Shown here one piece after another: positions 7,371-14,901 of a stretch of DNA of 21,604 nt. The notes under the pieces were generated by a model. That model was not told where the DNA came from. It searched no databases and worked only from the letters and a program-made list of their open reading frames with translations. The position numbers and the translations under genes are program-made. Within the stretch, counting starts at the first letter, position 1. Every line of letters starts with the position of its first letter. Source of the stretch: Patescibacteria group bacterium UBA6899 (GTDB lineage Bacteria > Patescibacteriota > Minisyncoccia > Phycocordibacterales > UBA6899); the NCBI GenBank assembly GCA_002451235.1, contig DKBN01000052.1:8778-30381 (forward strand), given 5' to 3'.

Positions 7371-9659
7371 TCATGCAGCGCTTGCTGGAGTGGGTATATG
7401 CTTTCTCCCGATCGTCTTTGTCCATTCCCCGATCTGCATCCAAATGAATGCCCATCCCCACACGAAGATGATCCACACGATCGGTGTGCGCGCCATGAAA
7501 AGACCAAGGCCGGCGATGATCGTTCCCGCAAGCTGGGTCAAGGTCGTCGCCGCGATGACCTGCGTGCTTGGGAGAAATCTCCACCATCGTTCCTCAGTAT
7601 GTGCGAGATAGATCAAAAGGTGTCCCGAGATGGTAAGCTTGAGGAAGAAGATGGATTGGATCACGTCCCACGAGAGCGAGGTGAAATGGGTCAGCAGAAA
7701 GAAGAGGAGCATGCTATTCATGACGCCGACCGTTCCAAAAAGAGTGCTCCGAAGGATGCGGTCTTTTGTGTTGATATGCGCGGGGCGGCCCGCGAGGCGG
7801 ACCCGGTCGTAGGAAAGAGAGATGATGGGAAGGTCGTTTAGGAGCGCGAGAAGGATAAGCTGGACGGGAACCAAAGGATACGTGTGGTAGATGAGGCCGA
7901 GGATAGTGATAGTGATGATGAGTCGAAAGCTTTCCGAGATGCGGTAGATCGAATACGACCAAAGGCGCTGGAAGATCTTGCGCGACTCGATGATCGCATC
8001 CTTGATGACGCCAAGTCCTAACTCCAGAAGGATGATGTCGGCGGTGCTCTTCAGGGCATCGACCGCATTCGAGACAGCGATTCCGACATTCGCGGTCTTC
8101 AATGCGGGGAGATCGTTGATGCCGTCTCCGGTAGACGCTACGACGTACCCTTTCTCGATAGACGCGCGCACAAGATCGAGTTTATCCTTCGGAAGCACCT
8201 CTGAGTGGATGCGCTCTTTCGGGATCCCGACCTCCCCCCCGACACGTTCGGCGATCGCACGATGGTCCCCCGTCACTATTGACACCGCGACGCCTTGGGT
8301 TTCAAGAAAATCGAGTGTTTCTTTGGTATCCTGGCGCAATTCATCAGAAAGCAGAAGAATACCGATGATGCGCGGACGCTCGGAGTTCCCGTCCCCGACC
8401 TTCCCCATCGCGACCGCGACGGCACGGAATCCGCCTTCTGCCGCAGCTCCGACATCCCTAAGAAATCCCTCTGGATCATCTGTGCGGCCGAGTTCCAGGA
8501 TCACTTGCGGCGCGCCAATCTCTATCCCTATATGTGCCCCATCTCTGGAGACGATCGTCGTGCTACGTTTTCGCGTCGAATCGGCCGGGATGAAGCGTTC
8601 GCGCGCGTATCCGGACACATCGATATGATGTTCTGTGGCTTTTTGGCGGATCGCTGTATTGATCGGATCGTGGTCCTCTTCTTCTGCAGCGAGGAACGCG
8701 GCACGAAGCACGTCATCTTCGGGAACGCTGTAGGCAATGACACGTTCGATTGCGATCAAGTTGCGCGTCAGCGTCCCGGTCTTGTCGGAAAGAAGCATAT
8801 TGACGTTCGCTAGATCTTCGAGCGAAGAGATGCGCCGCACCACCGCATGCTTCTTCGCAAGTTCGACCACACCAAGACTGATGATGAGCGTCATCACTGT
8901 CGGCAGCGAAATAGGGATCCCAGCGATAACGAGTGAAAGGTCGAGAGTGAGCGTGTCGAGGAACGGCGCCTTCGCAAGCCACAGTGCGATCGAGAGAATG
9001 ACTACCGCGGTTAGCGAAAGCGCAGAGAGAAAGAATGAGATGCGGAGAATGTCCGCTTCGAGAATGCTGCGTTTCTCTATCCCCTCTCCTGCTTTCAAGG
9101 TCTTCCCGAAATAGGTGAGCGACCCCGTCTGTTTCACCACTGCGGTCGCCCGCCCGGTCACCACAAACGTCCCGGAATATGCTTCGGTACCATTCGCTTT
9201 CTCCACGGGAAGCGACTCTCCGGTCACAGATGCTTCGTTGATGGTGAAATTGGTCTCCTCGAGGACCGTCACGTCCGCGGGAACGATGTTCCCGACCTCG
9301 AGCATGATGACATCACCAGGCACGAGCAGCACAGAATCAATGGGGGCCCACGAGCCGTCACGCAATGCGCGGGTCTGCGTACGAAAATGCTCCTTCAACT
9401 CCTCGATCGCGTGGTCCGCCTTCGCTTCCTGCCAAATGGTCACGCCAGCGTTCACAAAGATGAGGAAGATGATGAAATAGCCGTCGAACAACTTTCCGGT
9501 GCCGAAGGAAAGCACTGTTGCCAAGAAAAGCATGAGGGAGATCGGCGATATCAGCCATTTCGCGATCTTCACGATGGGATGGTCCTTCCTTTCGACGAGC
9601 TCATTGCGTCCATACTTCTCCAAAAATGCAGCTGCTTCGATCCCAGTTAATCCTTGCAT
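7371..9659 (-). CDS. Type-IIIA P-type ATPase (plasma-membrane H+-ATPase-like)
   Basis: 762 aa from the ATG at 9659. It shows the full P-type layout: N-terminal cation-ATPase region (GLTGIEAAAFLEKYGRNEL), TGESLPV actuator loop, phosphorylated Asp at D292 in SDKTGTLTRN, and the hinge TGDGINDLPALK around residue 512. The membrane motif ALLNDLPIISLSYDRV (D609) matches the ILND...DRV region of plant and fungal proton pumps, where the equivalent Asp is the proton acceptor. A proton-export role is therefore likely but cation specificity is inference. The ATG at 9659 is chosen because TATAAT lies 7 nt upstream; the longer frame to 9713 would read through that promoter. It is divergent from the flavin reductase gene. 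Confidence 0.9.
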   Translation of the reverse strand: MQGLTGIEAAAFLEKYGRNELVERKDHPIVKIAKWLISPISLMLFLATVLSFGTGKLFDGYFIIFLIFVNAGVTIWQEAKADHAIEELKEHFRTQTRALRDGSWAPIDSVLLVPGDVIMLEVGNIVPADVTVLEETNFTINEASVTGESLPVEKANGTEAYSGTFVVTGRATAVVKQTGSLTYFGKTLKAGEGIEKRSILEADILRISFFLSALSLTAVVILSIALWLAKAPFLDTLTLDLSLVIAGIPISLPTVMTLIISLGVVELAKKHAVVRRISSLEDLANVNMLLSDKTGTLTRNLIAIERVIAYSVPEDDVLRAAFLAAEEEDHDPINTAIRQKATEHHIDVSGYARERFIPADSTRKRSTTIVSRDGAHIGIEIGAPQVILELGRTDDPEGFLRDVGAAAEGGFRAVAVAMGKVGDGNSERPRIIGILLLSDELRQDTKETLDFLETQGVAVSIVTGDHRAIAERVGGEVGIPKERIHSEVLPKDKLDLVRASIEKGYVVASTGDGINDLPALKTANVGIAVSNAVDALKSTADIILLELGLGVIKDAIIESRKIFQRLWSYSIYRISESFRLIITITILGLIYHTYPLVPVQLILLALLNDLPIISLSYDRVRLAGRPAHINTKDRILRSTLFGTVGVMNSMLLFFLLTHFTSLSWDVIQSIFFLKLTISGHLLIYLAHTEERWWRFLPSTQVIAATTLTQLAGTIIAGLGLFMARTPIVWIIFVWGWAFIWMQIGEWTKTIGRKHIPTPASAA

Positions 9660-9666
9660 GGGAGAC

Positions 9667-9674
9667 ATTATACT
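9667..9674. promoter_or_regulatory. Overlapping divergent -10 boxes (P-type ATPase / oxidoreductase)
   Basis: On the minus strand TATAAT (9667-9672) ends 7 nt before the ATPase ATG, implying a leaderless mRNA. On the plus strand TATACT (9669-9674) lies 26 nt before the ATG at 9701. The two boxes share four bases, so the two polymerases would compete. Confidence 0.5.
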
Positions 9675-9700
9675 CTGTATGCTTCTTGAATGGCACAAAT

Positions 9701-10444
9701 ATGACTTTCCCATCTCTTCACCGCCTTTCGTTTGTCGAACGCCGCCCCGAAAGCGTTAACGTCTACTCGTTCATCTTCGACCACGGCAATAGGGTAAGGT
9801 GGCGCGCCGGGCAGCATTTCATATTTTGGATCCCTTCTTTGGACCTCTGGATCCAACATAATTCACGCGCATTCTCAGTCTCGTCCGCTCCATCGGAGGG
9901 ACATATCCGCATCACCACGAGATACTTCGCCGAAAAGGGGAGTAAATTCAAGCACCGACTCTTCAATATGAAACAGGGCGACAGGATCATCGCCTTCGGA
10001 CCACTCCAACGTTTCTATTTGAACGAGGGATTTTCACGCCATTGTGGCGTAGCGGGGGGGATCGGCATCACCCCCCTGCGTTCGCTTCTCGTACAGCTGG
10101 ATGCCGACTCCTCGATCGCACCATTCACGCTTTTCTATCAAAATGCTCGACCGCCGATCATCTTCGATGAAGAGCTTCGCGCGATCGCGACACGACGGCC
10201 GAATATTCGCGTCATCGAGCTCATGGACCCCGCGCACATCGATGCTGAGGCACTGAAACGCGAGATGGGCGATCTCGCCGGTATCGCATTCTATGTTTCC
10301 GGCTCTCCCGGATATATCAAAGCGATCGAGGTGATGCTTCGTGGCTTAGGAGTGAACGACGAGCAGATCACCCAGGACGGATTCTGGGATTTCCGCGAAC
10401 GGGTGGTGCATGTGTTGCGCGCTTGCTTCGAACACAAGGATTGA
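9701..10444 (+). CDS. FAD/NAD(P)H oxidoreductase of the ferredoxin-NADP reductase superfamily
   Basis: 247 aa from the ATG at 9701; earlier codons in this frame overlap the divergent promoter. The FAD domain shows RAFSVSSAP (the RxYS/T-type flavin motif) with ITTRYF, and the NAD(P) domain shows GVAGGIGITPLRSLL followed by FYVSGSPGYI. There is no attached 2Fe-2S ferredoxin or membrane domain, so the electron partner must be a separate protein. It starts next to the proton-pump gene, an arrangement that may link redox state to membrane energetics, but this is inference. No terminator is apparent after it. Confidence 0.85.
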   Translation: MTFPSLHRLSFVERRPESVNVYSFIFDHGNRVRWRAGQHFIFWIPSLDLWIQHNSRAFSVSSAPSEGHIRITTRYFAEKGSKFKHRLFNMKQGDRIIAFGPLQRFYLNEGFSRHCGVAGGIGITPLRSLLVQLDADSSIAPFTLFYQNARPPIIFDEELRAIATRRPNIRVIELMDPAHIDAEALKREMGDLAGIAFYVSGSPGYIKAIEVMLRGLGVNDEQITQDGFWDFRERVVHVLRACFEHKD

Positions 10445-10629
10445 TCATCTGTTCTCTGGTCACGTCACATTTCATCTTTGTTCAAAAGATATGTCCTCCC
10501 TTTCGCGATGCCGACAGATCGATAACTGACGTTAGTTCACGAGCGGTCGTGTTCCTTGAATATTGGTTCATGTTTGAGATCTTTACTATCCACGCGATCC
10601 TTCCTCATGCCATATCCTGAGAATTGCCA

Positions 10630-10638
10630 TGCTATGCT
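10630..10638 (+). promoter_or_regulatory. Extended -10 (leaderless type) for the micro-ORF
   Basis: TGC-TATGCT with a 6-nt gap to the ATG at 10645, the same layout as at least eight other genes in this window. Confidence 0.4.
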
Positions 10639-10644
10639 GAGACC

Positions 10645-10728
10645 ATGGAGCGATACTCCGACAGCGAGTTGGTTGACCTCACCCTCGACCGAGACAAGGA
10701 GGGCTGGAAGAACAGTGGCTCCGAGTAA
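10645..10728 (+). CDS. Micro-ORF resembling the N-terminus of a sigma-70 family factor
   Basis: 27 codons: MERYSDSELVDLTLDRDKEG then six more residues and TAA. The DSELVDLTL-type start resembles the first helix of ECF/sigma-70 region 2 (for example D-E-E-L-V-x-L). The ATG has the window's leaderless promoter signature, TGC-TATGCT then 6 nt. The sequence after the stop does not continue a sigma factor in any frame, so this is either a relic of a truncated sigma gene or a genuine micropeptide. Confidence 0.35.
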   Translation: MERYSDSELVDLTLDRDKEGWKNSGSE

Positions 10729-10871
10729 TGAGTGCTTCAAAGAAGAATGGATCATTATATTAAGACCCGTTGGGAGGGTCATTCATACTACGAACGTGGA
10801 TGGAAATATATGACAGGAAGCCTGGCGCCCATGAGCACCAGCTCTTCCTTGATGAATGAGAAAGAAAAATA

Positions 10872-11141
10872 TTATGCCGCCGGCTGCCGTCCGTTCGTCC
10901 CAACCGATCCGCTTCCCTCTTTCTTAGAAAGAAAGTACAGATAGATGATCTCGAGGATGCCGACCGTATTCACGACCAAAAAGACGACGAACCATACTCT
11001 CTGGCCGAGCCGAGCCGCGCGCCAAAGCGCGAATCCCTTCCACACTATGCTCCAAACAATGATGACGAGTAACACGCCGAACGCAAGCCCCGCCGGAAGG
11101 AACGCTTGGGCGGGAAGGAGAACCGGAGATATGTCGTTCAT
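10872..11141 (-). CDS. DUF5652-like small membrane protein
   Basis: 89 aa. Two hydrophobic helices (about 12-33 and 48-69) with the conserved block WKGFALWRAARLGQRVWFVV followed by NTVGILEIIYLYF, which I recognise as the DUF5652 pattern found mainly in CPR genomes. Function unknown; inner-membrane location expected. The C-terminus is a short charged and Gly/Ser tail. The ATG at 11141 follows TGG-TACAAT by 8 nt and lacks a ribosome binding site. Confidence 0.78.
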   Translation of the reverse strand: MNDISPVLLPAQAFLPAGLAFGVLLVIIVWSIVWKGFALWRAARLGQRVWFVVFLVVNTVGILEIIYLYFLSKKEGSGSVGTNGRQPAA

Positions 11142-11149
11142 ATGTTCTT

Positions 11150-11158
11150 ATTGTACCA
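11150..11158 (-). promoter_or_regulatory. Extended -10 for the DUF5652-like gene
   Basis: TGG-TACAAT on the minus strand, 8 nt before the ATG at 11141. Confidence 0.5.
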
Positions 11159-11165
11159 AAATTCG

Positions 11166-11417
11166 TTAGCGATGGATGCAACCAGGCCAACAGCAAGGGC
11201 GGCGCATCCCTTCGATGAGTTCCGAACGGGTCCGAGCGATGCGCTTCTTTCTTGTTTCCTCTTTCTTCGCATCTTCTACCCAACAGATCCATTCGTTGCG
11301 CGCGAGGGGCGTGATATCCTCCCACGCCGCAAGCGCCAGAGGGGCAACGGAAAGCGCCGTCCGCAGATCCAGCGGGAGTTTATGGGCAACACCCTGAGAG
11401 ATCCTCTTTTGTGTCAT
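11166..11417 (-). CDS. YdeI/OmpD-associated (OmdA-type) small protein
   Basis: 83 aa, matching the C-terminal OmdA domain of the YdeI/OmpD-associated family: LPLDLRTALSVAPLALAAWEDITPLARNEWICWVEDAKKEETRKKRI carries the W-I-x-x-A-K-x-x-E-T-R-x-x-R-I signature and the following x-x-L-x-E-G. It lacks the N-terminal DUF1801/YdhG-like part seen in longer relatives, as many stand-alone members do. Cellular role is poorly defined. The C-terminus CCWPGCIHR is unusual, with three Cys. The ATG at 11417 lies 6 nt after TACAAT. Confidence 0.78.
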   Translation of the reverse strand: MTQKRISQGVAHKLPLDLRTALSVAPLALAAWEDITPLARNEWICWVEDAKKEETRKKRIARTRSELIEGMRRPCCWPGCIHR

Positions 11418-11763
11418 ATATTAATTGTACATCAAGTTTACAGATGCATCCCCTTAATTTATGGATAGGACATTATATTCTAAGAGGATTGTTTCGATCT
11501 CGGGAATGATCGTCATGGGATGGCCCACCCCAAGATGACAAATTCCCGTTTGTATTGTGGGACGCAATATTACCAATTCCATGTTGATACATAATATCCA
11601 GCTGTATTCAAAATTCATTGCAAATTCAAGTCATTATTGTTGCTGGTAGTTATTAACCAGTTATGACCCACATATGATAAGTCGGCAACTATCCCTCGAC
11701 ACAGATATGGTGATACGCTTTTTCTGTCGAACATATTGTCAGTAGTAATTATCCAGAAATAGT
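11418..11763. other. AT-rich intergenic region
   Basis: About 345 bp, visibly richer in A+T than the genes to its left. I see no convincing gene, tRNA or tandem repeat. It could hold an untranslated transcript, since a strong terminator lies downstream at 11872-11911, but there is no direct sequence proof. Confidence 0.4.
11424..11429 (-). promoter_or_regulatory. -10 box for the OmdA-type gene
   Basis: TACAAT on the minus strand, 6 nt before the ATG at 11417; no Shine-Dalgarno sequence. Confidence 0.45.
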
Positions 11764-11853
11764 ATGGACGAGCAGGAAAAAAAGAATCAGCAGGGAGAAC
11801 AGGATCAGGGCGGTCAGAAGCCTGAAGAAGGCGGAGAACAGGCTTCGGCATAG
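11764..11853 (+). CDS. Micropeptide ORF, Gln/Glu/Gly-rich
   Basis: 29 codons (MDEQEKKNQQGEQDQGGQKP then EEGGEQASA, TAG at 11851). Strongly biased to Gln, Glu, Gly and Lys, so it would be a soluble disordered peptide. Its reality is supported by the strong terminator 19 nt after its stop on the same strand. A TAATTA about 12 nt before the ATG may be its -10 box. No family is recognised. Confidence 0.45.
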   Translation: MDEQEKKNQQGEQDQGGQKPEEGGEQASA

Positions 11854-11871
11854 CCCCTAGAGACTTCTCTT

Positions 11872-11911
11872 AAATTAGGTTGGCCGGCGGGTCCGGCCAG
11901 CCTAATTTTTT
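11872..11911 (+). terminator. Strong Rho-independent terminator
   Basis: A 16-bp stem (11872-11887 with 11893-11908; one G-T wobble) closed by the 5-nt loop CGGGT and followed by a T tract. It ends whatever is transcribed rightward from the AT-rich region and lies just left of the first array repeat. Confidence 0.88.
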
Positions 11912-11957
11912 ACCGCAGGAATTAACGCCTGTGGCGGTCGCTTTTTGGGACTCTGCA

Positions 11958-12027
11958 TTAGGGGTGCAGTGGTCAGGGACGTTCGAAGTGTTTTTGAACG
12001 ATTGGATGATGCGAGTATTTATATTCC
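11958..12027 (-). repeat. Cassette-array repeat R1 (left-most copy)
   Basis: 70 bp, aligned to R3-R5 over its whole length: TTAGGG(G)TGC start, GGACGTTCGAA centre, TTTTTGAAC, GGATGATGCGAGTATTTATATTCC-type end. Unlike R3-R5 no partner for its TTTGAAC arm is found on its left, so this copy seems to be the outer edge of the array. It lies 34 bp beyond the stop of the 12062-12961 gene. Strand is given relative to the neighbouring genes. Confidence 0.88.
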
Positions 12028-12061
12028 GACTTTGTGAGCATGGTCCCCCACCCCGTGATAA

Positions 12062-12961
12062 TTATATTGGCGTCGTTGTAGGATAGAATTCCCGCTCCAT
12101 TTTATTTTGCGTTTTTATATCAGTCCAGCGAAGTAGCACTGTGAATGTTCCTGGGGGTACAGCGCCCTTGAAATAGAATTCATCAGCAGCACCTTCATCA
12201 GCAATTCGCGAAAGTTCCACCAGTCTCTGATTTGAGAGCTTGAAGTAAGCCCTCAGGTCTGTTAGTTCAGACAAAGTCACCACGCTTAGCGTTGCATCTT
12301 CCCCAACTGCCAATTCGTGCGTTATTGGGAAAAGACCCTGGTGCCCCGGTCTGCCACCCAACTCAACAAATGACACTTTATAAAAATCCTTATCGTCACC
12401 AATAGCTGCGTGTATTTCATATGCTCCATCGCCAGACACAACGACTTTCCAATCACCAGGTACAGGTGATGCAATCGTAAACATAGCACTGCCCGCATTA
12501 TCCTTACTCTCTCCGGAATACAAATTTCCGTCTGGCGTATAGACCGATAAACTAAGTTTGCCGCTCGTCTTCACAGTACCTGTTGCGAATAGTGCCTCTT
12601 TACCTTTTGATAGGTCAACAGACATCACCGCAAACATATGGTCGGCAAGTTCTTTTTCCTTAAACTTTGTTGGGTCCATAACATTTACACTCCCCCCAGT
12701 TTCTTTGGCGAGTTCTGCATATACGGGGTCAACCTTAATATTTCCAGCAACTGCGTCCTGCTTTATGAGAATTATAGCAAGTAACCCGACAGGACTATTG
12801 GAATGCGGGTCAACTCGAACAGAATATGAATTACCGTGCACAAGAGAAGGAAGCGTAGAGATATCACCTTGTTTTGCTTGGCGAGATGAAACAAGCAACA
12901 CTGCAACGACAAGTGCCAACGCAGCTCCACCAACAGCCACCCAAGGAACTATTTTATTCAT
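12062..12961 (-). CDS. Anchored extracytoplasmic beta-sandwich-like protein, unknown
   Basis: 299 aa. N-terminal leader KIVPWVAVGGAALALVVAVL is a single membrane helix with a short cytoplasmic end; the rest is exported. The body looks beta-rich. A central stretch (SGKLSLSVYTPDGN then SAMFTIASPVPGDWKVVV) resembles the Ig-like regions that follow VWA domains in secreted proteins, but no VWA domain is present. No catalytic motif is seen. The leader shares KIVPWV and its flanking promoter with the cassette at 13979-14700. The ATG follows TGG-TAAGAT by 6 nt. It is the first cassette of the array, with R1 on its 3' side. Confidence 0.78.
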   Translation of the reverse strand: MNKIVPWVAVGGAALALVVAVLLVSSRQAKQGDISTLPSLVHGNSYSVRVDPHSNSPVGLLAIILIKQDAVAGNIKVDPVYAELAKETGGSVNVMDPTKFKEKELADHMFAVMSVDLSKGKEALFATGTVKTSGKLSLSVYTPDGNLYSGESKDNAGSAMFTIASPVPGDWKVVVSGDGAYEIHAAIGDDKDFYKVSFVELGGRPGHQGLFPITHELAVGEDATLSVVTLSELTDLRAYFKLSNQRLVELSRIADEGAADEFYFKGAVPPGTFTVLLRWTDIKTQNKMEREFYPTTTPI

Positions 12962-12967
12962 CCCAAA

Positions 12968-12976
12968 ATCTTACCA
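12968..12976 (-). promoter_or_regulatory. Extended -10 of cassette 1
   Basis: TGG-TAAGAT on the minus strand, then TTTGGG, then the ATG at 12961. The same TTTGGG spacer occurs in the cassette starting at 16279. Confidence 0.55.
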
Positions 12977-13027
12977 GGTTGGAACTGAAATGTCTTTATG
13001 CTGACTTATTTATTGACCAAATTCCCA

Positions 13028-13060
13028 TTAGGATGGCTACCCTGTCACGGAACTTGAGCG
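13028..13060 (-). repeat. Degenerate cassette repeat R1b
   Basis: AATTCCCATTAGGATGGC followed after a shorter interval by GGAACTTGAGCG parallels AATTCCCGTTAGGGTGCC and GAACTGTGTTTGAGC of R3. It lies between cassette 1 and the RelE-like pair, as expected for a junction. The match is partial. Confidence 0.5.
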
Positions 13061-13227
13061 ACAAGACCTGGCAAGGTTCTTTGGGCTCCTTCTTCATGTA
13101 GACAGACGGGCTTCTCGGTCGGGTCAGAATGAGACAAATGAGACATTCTCTCCTCTTGTGCCTCTGTTTCACTCTATTTTCTCGCGCCATAAGCGGTCGA
13201 GTGACGTGGAGTATACTCAAAAGTTGA

Positions 13228-13503
13228 TTATATTCCACGATACGCATCTTTGCGATGCCGGACCGTAAGCACAGTTAAAATGGTGATATTCCCCCGAGCA
13301 TCTACGTCAAAAAGTATGCGGTAATCACCCACCCGAAAACGGTACCCGGCAACAGCGGTATGAGAAAGCGCCCGAGCGTATGACAAAGGATTTGGGGATG
13401 AAATGAAGAAGCGCAGTTTTTTCACAATGCGCACAGCCTCTCTCTTGGGAAGGGTGAGGATGTCTTTTTTTGCCCGCCTCGTGATGATAAGAGAATACCG
13501 CAT
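13228..13503 (-). CDS. RelE/ParE-family toxin
   Basis: 91 aa, typical RelE-superfamily length. Signature features: basic N-terminal strand-helix (YSLIITRRAKKDILTLPK), then YRFRVGDYRILFDVD and a C-terminal RHRKDAYR motif, all characteristic of RelE-like mRNA interferases (ribosome-dependent cleavage) or ParE-like toxins. The presence of R-x-R and of a terminal H-R-x-D-x-Y-R favours the RelE branch. It starts 5 nt after the stop of the antitoxin gene, so the two are co-transcribed. Its own cassette junction is the degenerate repeat at 13028. Confidence 0.88.
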   Translation of the reverse strand: MRYSLIITRRAKKDILTLPKREAVRIVKKLRFFISSPNPLSYARALSHTAVAGYRFRVGDYRILFDVDARGNITILTVLTVRHRKDAYRGI

Positions 13504-13508
13504 GGGCG

Positions 13509-13760
13509 CTAGATGATTCCGAGTTCCCTTTCAAGATCTTCGAGGGTGTAGACGCGACCGGCCTTCGCGTCGCCTCTGGCCTCAGCCGTGATCGCTAATA
13601 GTCGCTCAAGCGTAGAGTCTTTTTTTGTGAGTGGCCGCACTTCAAATATCGGGGTGTTCTTGTTCAAAACAATGTAGCGAATCCCCTCCTTCTGTCCCTT
13701 TTTGTAAAGTTCGGAGATATTCTGACGAAACTCTCTGACTCCCATAAGTTTTGTGGTCAT
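13509..13760 (-). CDS. Phd/YefM-like antitoxin
   Basis: 83 aa. The N-terminal half (KLMGVREFRQNISELYKKGQ, then YIVLNKNTPIFEVRPL) is the Phd/YefM fold that dimerises and binds operator DNA; the acidic C-terminus (YTLEDLERELGII) is the usual toxin-wrapping tail. It precedes the RelE-like toxin by 5 nt. A perfect 8-bp palindrome GTGTACAC at 13796-13803, preceded by a related TGTGTA, lies 36 bp upstream and may be its operator; this is inference. Confidence 0.85.
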   Translation of the reverse strand: MTTKLMGVREFRQNISELYKKGQKEGIRYIVLNKNTPIFEVRPLTKKDSTLERLLAITAEARGDAKAGRVYTLEDLERELGII

Positions 13761-13879
13761 ATACTCTGATGTAAATTAAATAATGTGTAACGTAAGTGTA
13801 CACAAAGCATACTTTTTGTCAATATTCAAAAGGAATTATCTGTTCCATTAAAAAGGTTTTGGAACCGCGAAACTAGGTT

Positions 13880-13919
13880 GTATTTTCGAGCTTTCTCAGC
13901 AGTCTGCCGCTGAAAATAC
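13880..13919. repeat. Inverted repeat next to R2
   Basis: Perfect 8-bp arms GTATTTTC (13880-13887) and GAAAATAC (13912-13919). It occupies the same position relative to repeat R2 as the longer hairpins do relative to R4 and R5. Confidence 0.55.
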
Positions 13920-13923
13920 TCAG

Positions 13924-13966
13924 TTGGGGTGCCGTGATAGATAGATTTCGAACCTGCGTGATGGAG
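13924..13966 (-). repeat. Diverged cassette repeat R2
   Basis: TTGGGGTGCCGTGATAG matches the conserved left half of R3-R5, and TTTCGAACC the central core; the right third (TTTGAGC to TATATTCC) is lost. It lies 13 bp beyond the stop of the 13979-14700 gene. Confidence 0.65.
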
Positions 13967-13978
13967 TTAGGGACAACT

Positions 13979-14700
13979 TTACTTCGTATGTATTGTTGAA
14001 ATGATCCCATCGATCACCGAATCCTGGTCCGTTTTAAACATCAGGGAATACTCAACACCCGGGTACGGGTAAAAGTAGACCACCACGGACGGGGTTTCTT
14101 TGTTATGCCACTTGCAGACAACACCCTTTATGCCATTATTATTTTGAAATTCTAAGAGCTCGTCACACCAAGAATATTTTGTAAGTTTTATGGAGGCGAG
14201 CATCCCCCTTTTTACGTCGTCGGCTGTCTTTGCCCCCCAGACTCGAGTAAGGCCGCATCTTGCACATGCGATTCCCATACCATTTTCTCAAGATCGTAAT
14301 CACTCGATGAATCAATGGGGATAATTTTTTCGATGCCGGGTATTTTAGACCACACGGACTTTGTGGTAGTTGTTGATAGCGCAACAAAGACAAAATCTCC
14401 ATTACTAAAATTCCATGATCCTTCTCCCCGCTTCTTTGTTATCCCAGACCAGGGAACAGCAAATGCCACATCAGAGTAATCGAGGTTTGTCGTCGTTGCT
14501 TGTGGGGCCTGTATGTTGTATTTCGTTGCAGTGACATCCCTAACGATTAGCGTGCTTGTCGACCCGGTGGTACGAGAAGTTTGTCGGATAACTCCTGTTG
14601 GACTACCATTCAAGATTCTCGACAGAAAAGTGATGCTGAGCACTGCTACTAACGCCAGGACTACCCACTTGGTCACCACCCACGGAACGATCTTTTGCAT
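13979..14700 (-). pseudogene. Anchored hypothetical protein, broken by a frameshift
   Basis: Two overlapping frames together make one protein of about 240 aa. The first (14700 to 14212) starts MQKIVPWV, has a membrane helix (VVLALVAVLSITFL) and a Thr/Ser-rich stretch, then reads ESGGQRQPTT-stop. The second (stop at 13979) continues as AKTADDVKRGML to ISTIHTK. They join at a run of six G on the coding strand (14233-14238); one extra G would restore a single frame. This may be a real mutation, a homopolymer sequencing error, or programmed frameshifting. The C-terminal half resembles an alpha/beta domain with two Cys (SWCDELL, VVCKWH); no family is recognised. Leader and promoter resemble cassette 1. 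Confidence 0.65.
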
Positions 14701-14706
14701 TCTCAA

Positions 14707-14715
14707 ATTCTACCA
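14707..14715 (-). promoter_or_regulatory. Extended -10 of the frameshifted cassette gene
   Basis: TGG-TAGAAT on the minus strand, 6 nt before the ATG at 14700. This decides the start at 14700 over the TTG at 14706. Confidence 0.55.
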
Positions 14716-14807
14716 CGCACCACGAGGGTACTTCAATTTTGCTGAAGCAAAATGGGTCGCTCGAACAGAAACCGCACTCGGGTTGAGCGTTCAATTGGAA
14801 ATATTCA

Positions 14808-14889
14808 GCTCAATTCCCGTTAGGGTGCCGTAGTAGAGGATGTTCGAACTGTGTTTGAGCAAAAAAAATGACACAACGATCTATATTCC
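14808..14889 (-). repeat. Cassette-array repeat R3 with flanking arm
   Basis: Core repeat 14820-14889 (70 bp): TTAGGGTGCCGTAGTAGAGG, GTTCGAACTGTGTTTGAGC, ending CTATATTCC. GCTCAA at 14808-14813 pairs exactly with TTGAGC at 14855-14860, so the repeat can fold. It ends 12 bp beyond the stop of the Doc-like gene. Confidence 0.9.
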
Positions 14890-14901
14890 AAATCTTAAAT
14901 T

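Larger units (their letters stand above)
10445..10871. other. Intergenic region with one micro-ORF
   Basis: Apart from the 27-codon ORF at 10645 I see no gene, tRNA, strong hairpin or repeat in this 427-bp gap. Longer frames here have unnatural composition and no start context. Confidence 0.5.

Noticed and set aside
10556..10944. Longer ORFs in the gap after the flavin reductase.
   Set aside because: No start context, unnatural amino-acid composition and no recognisable domain.
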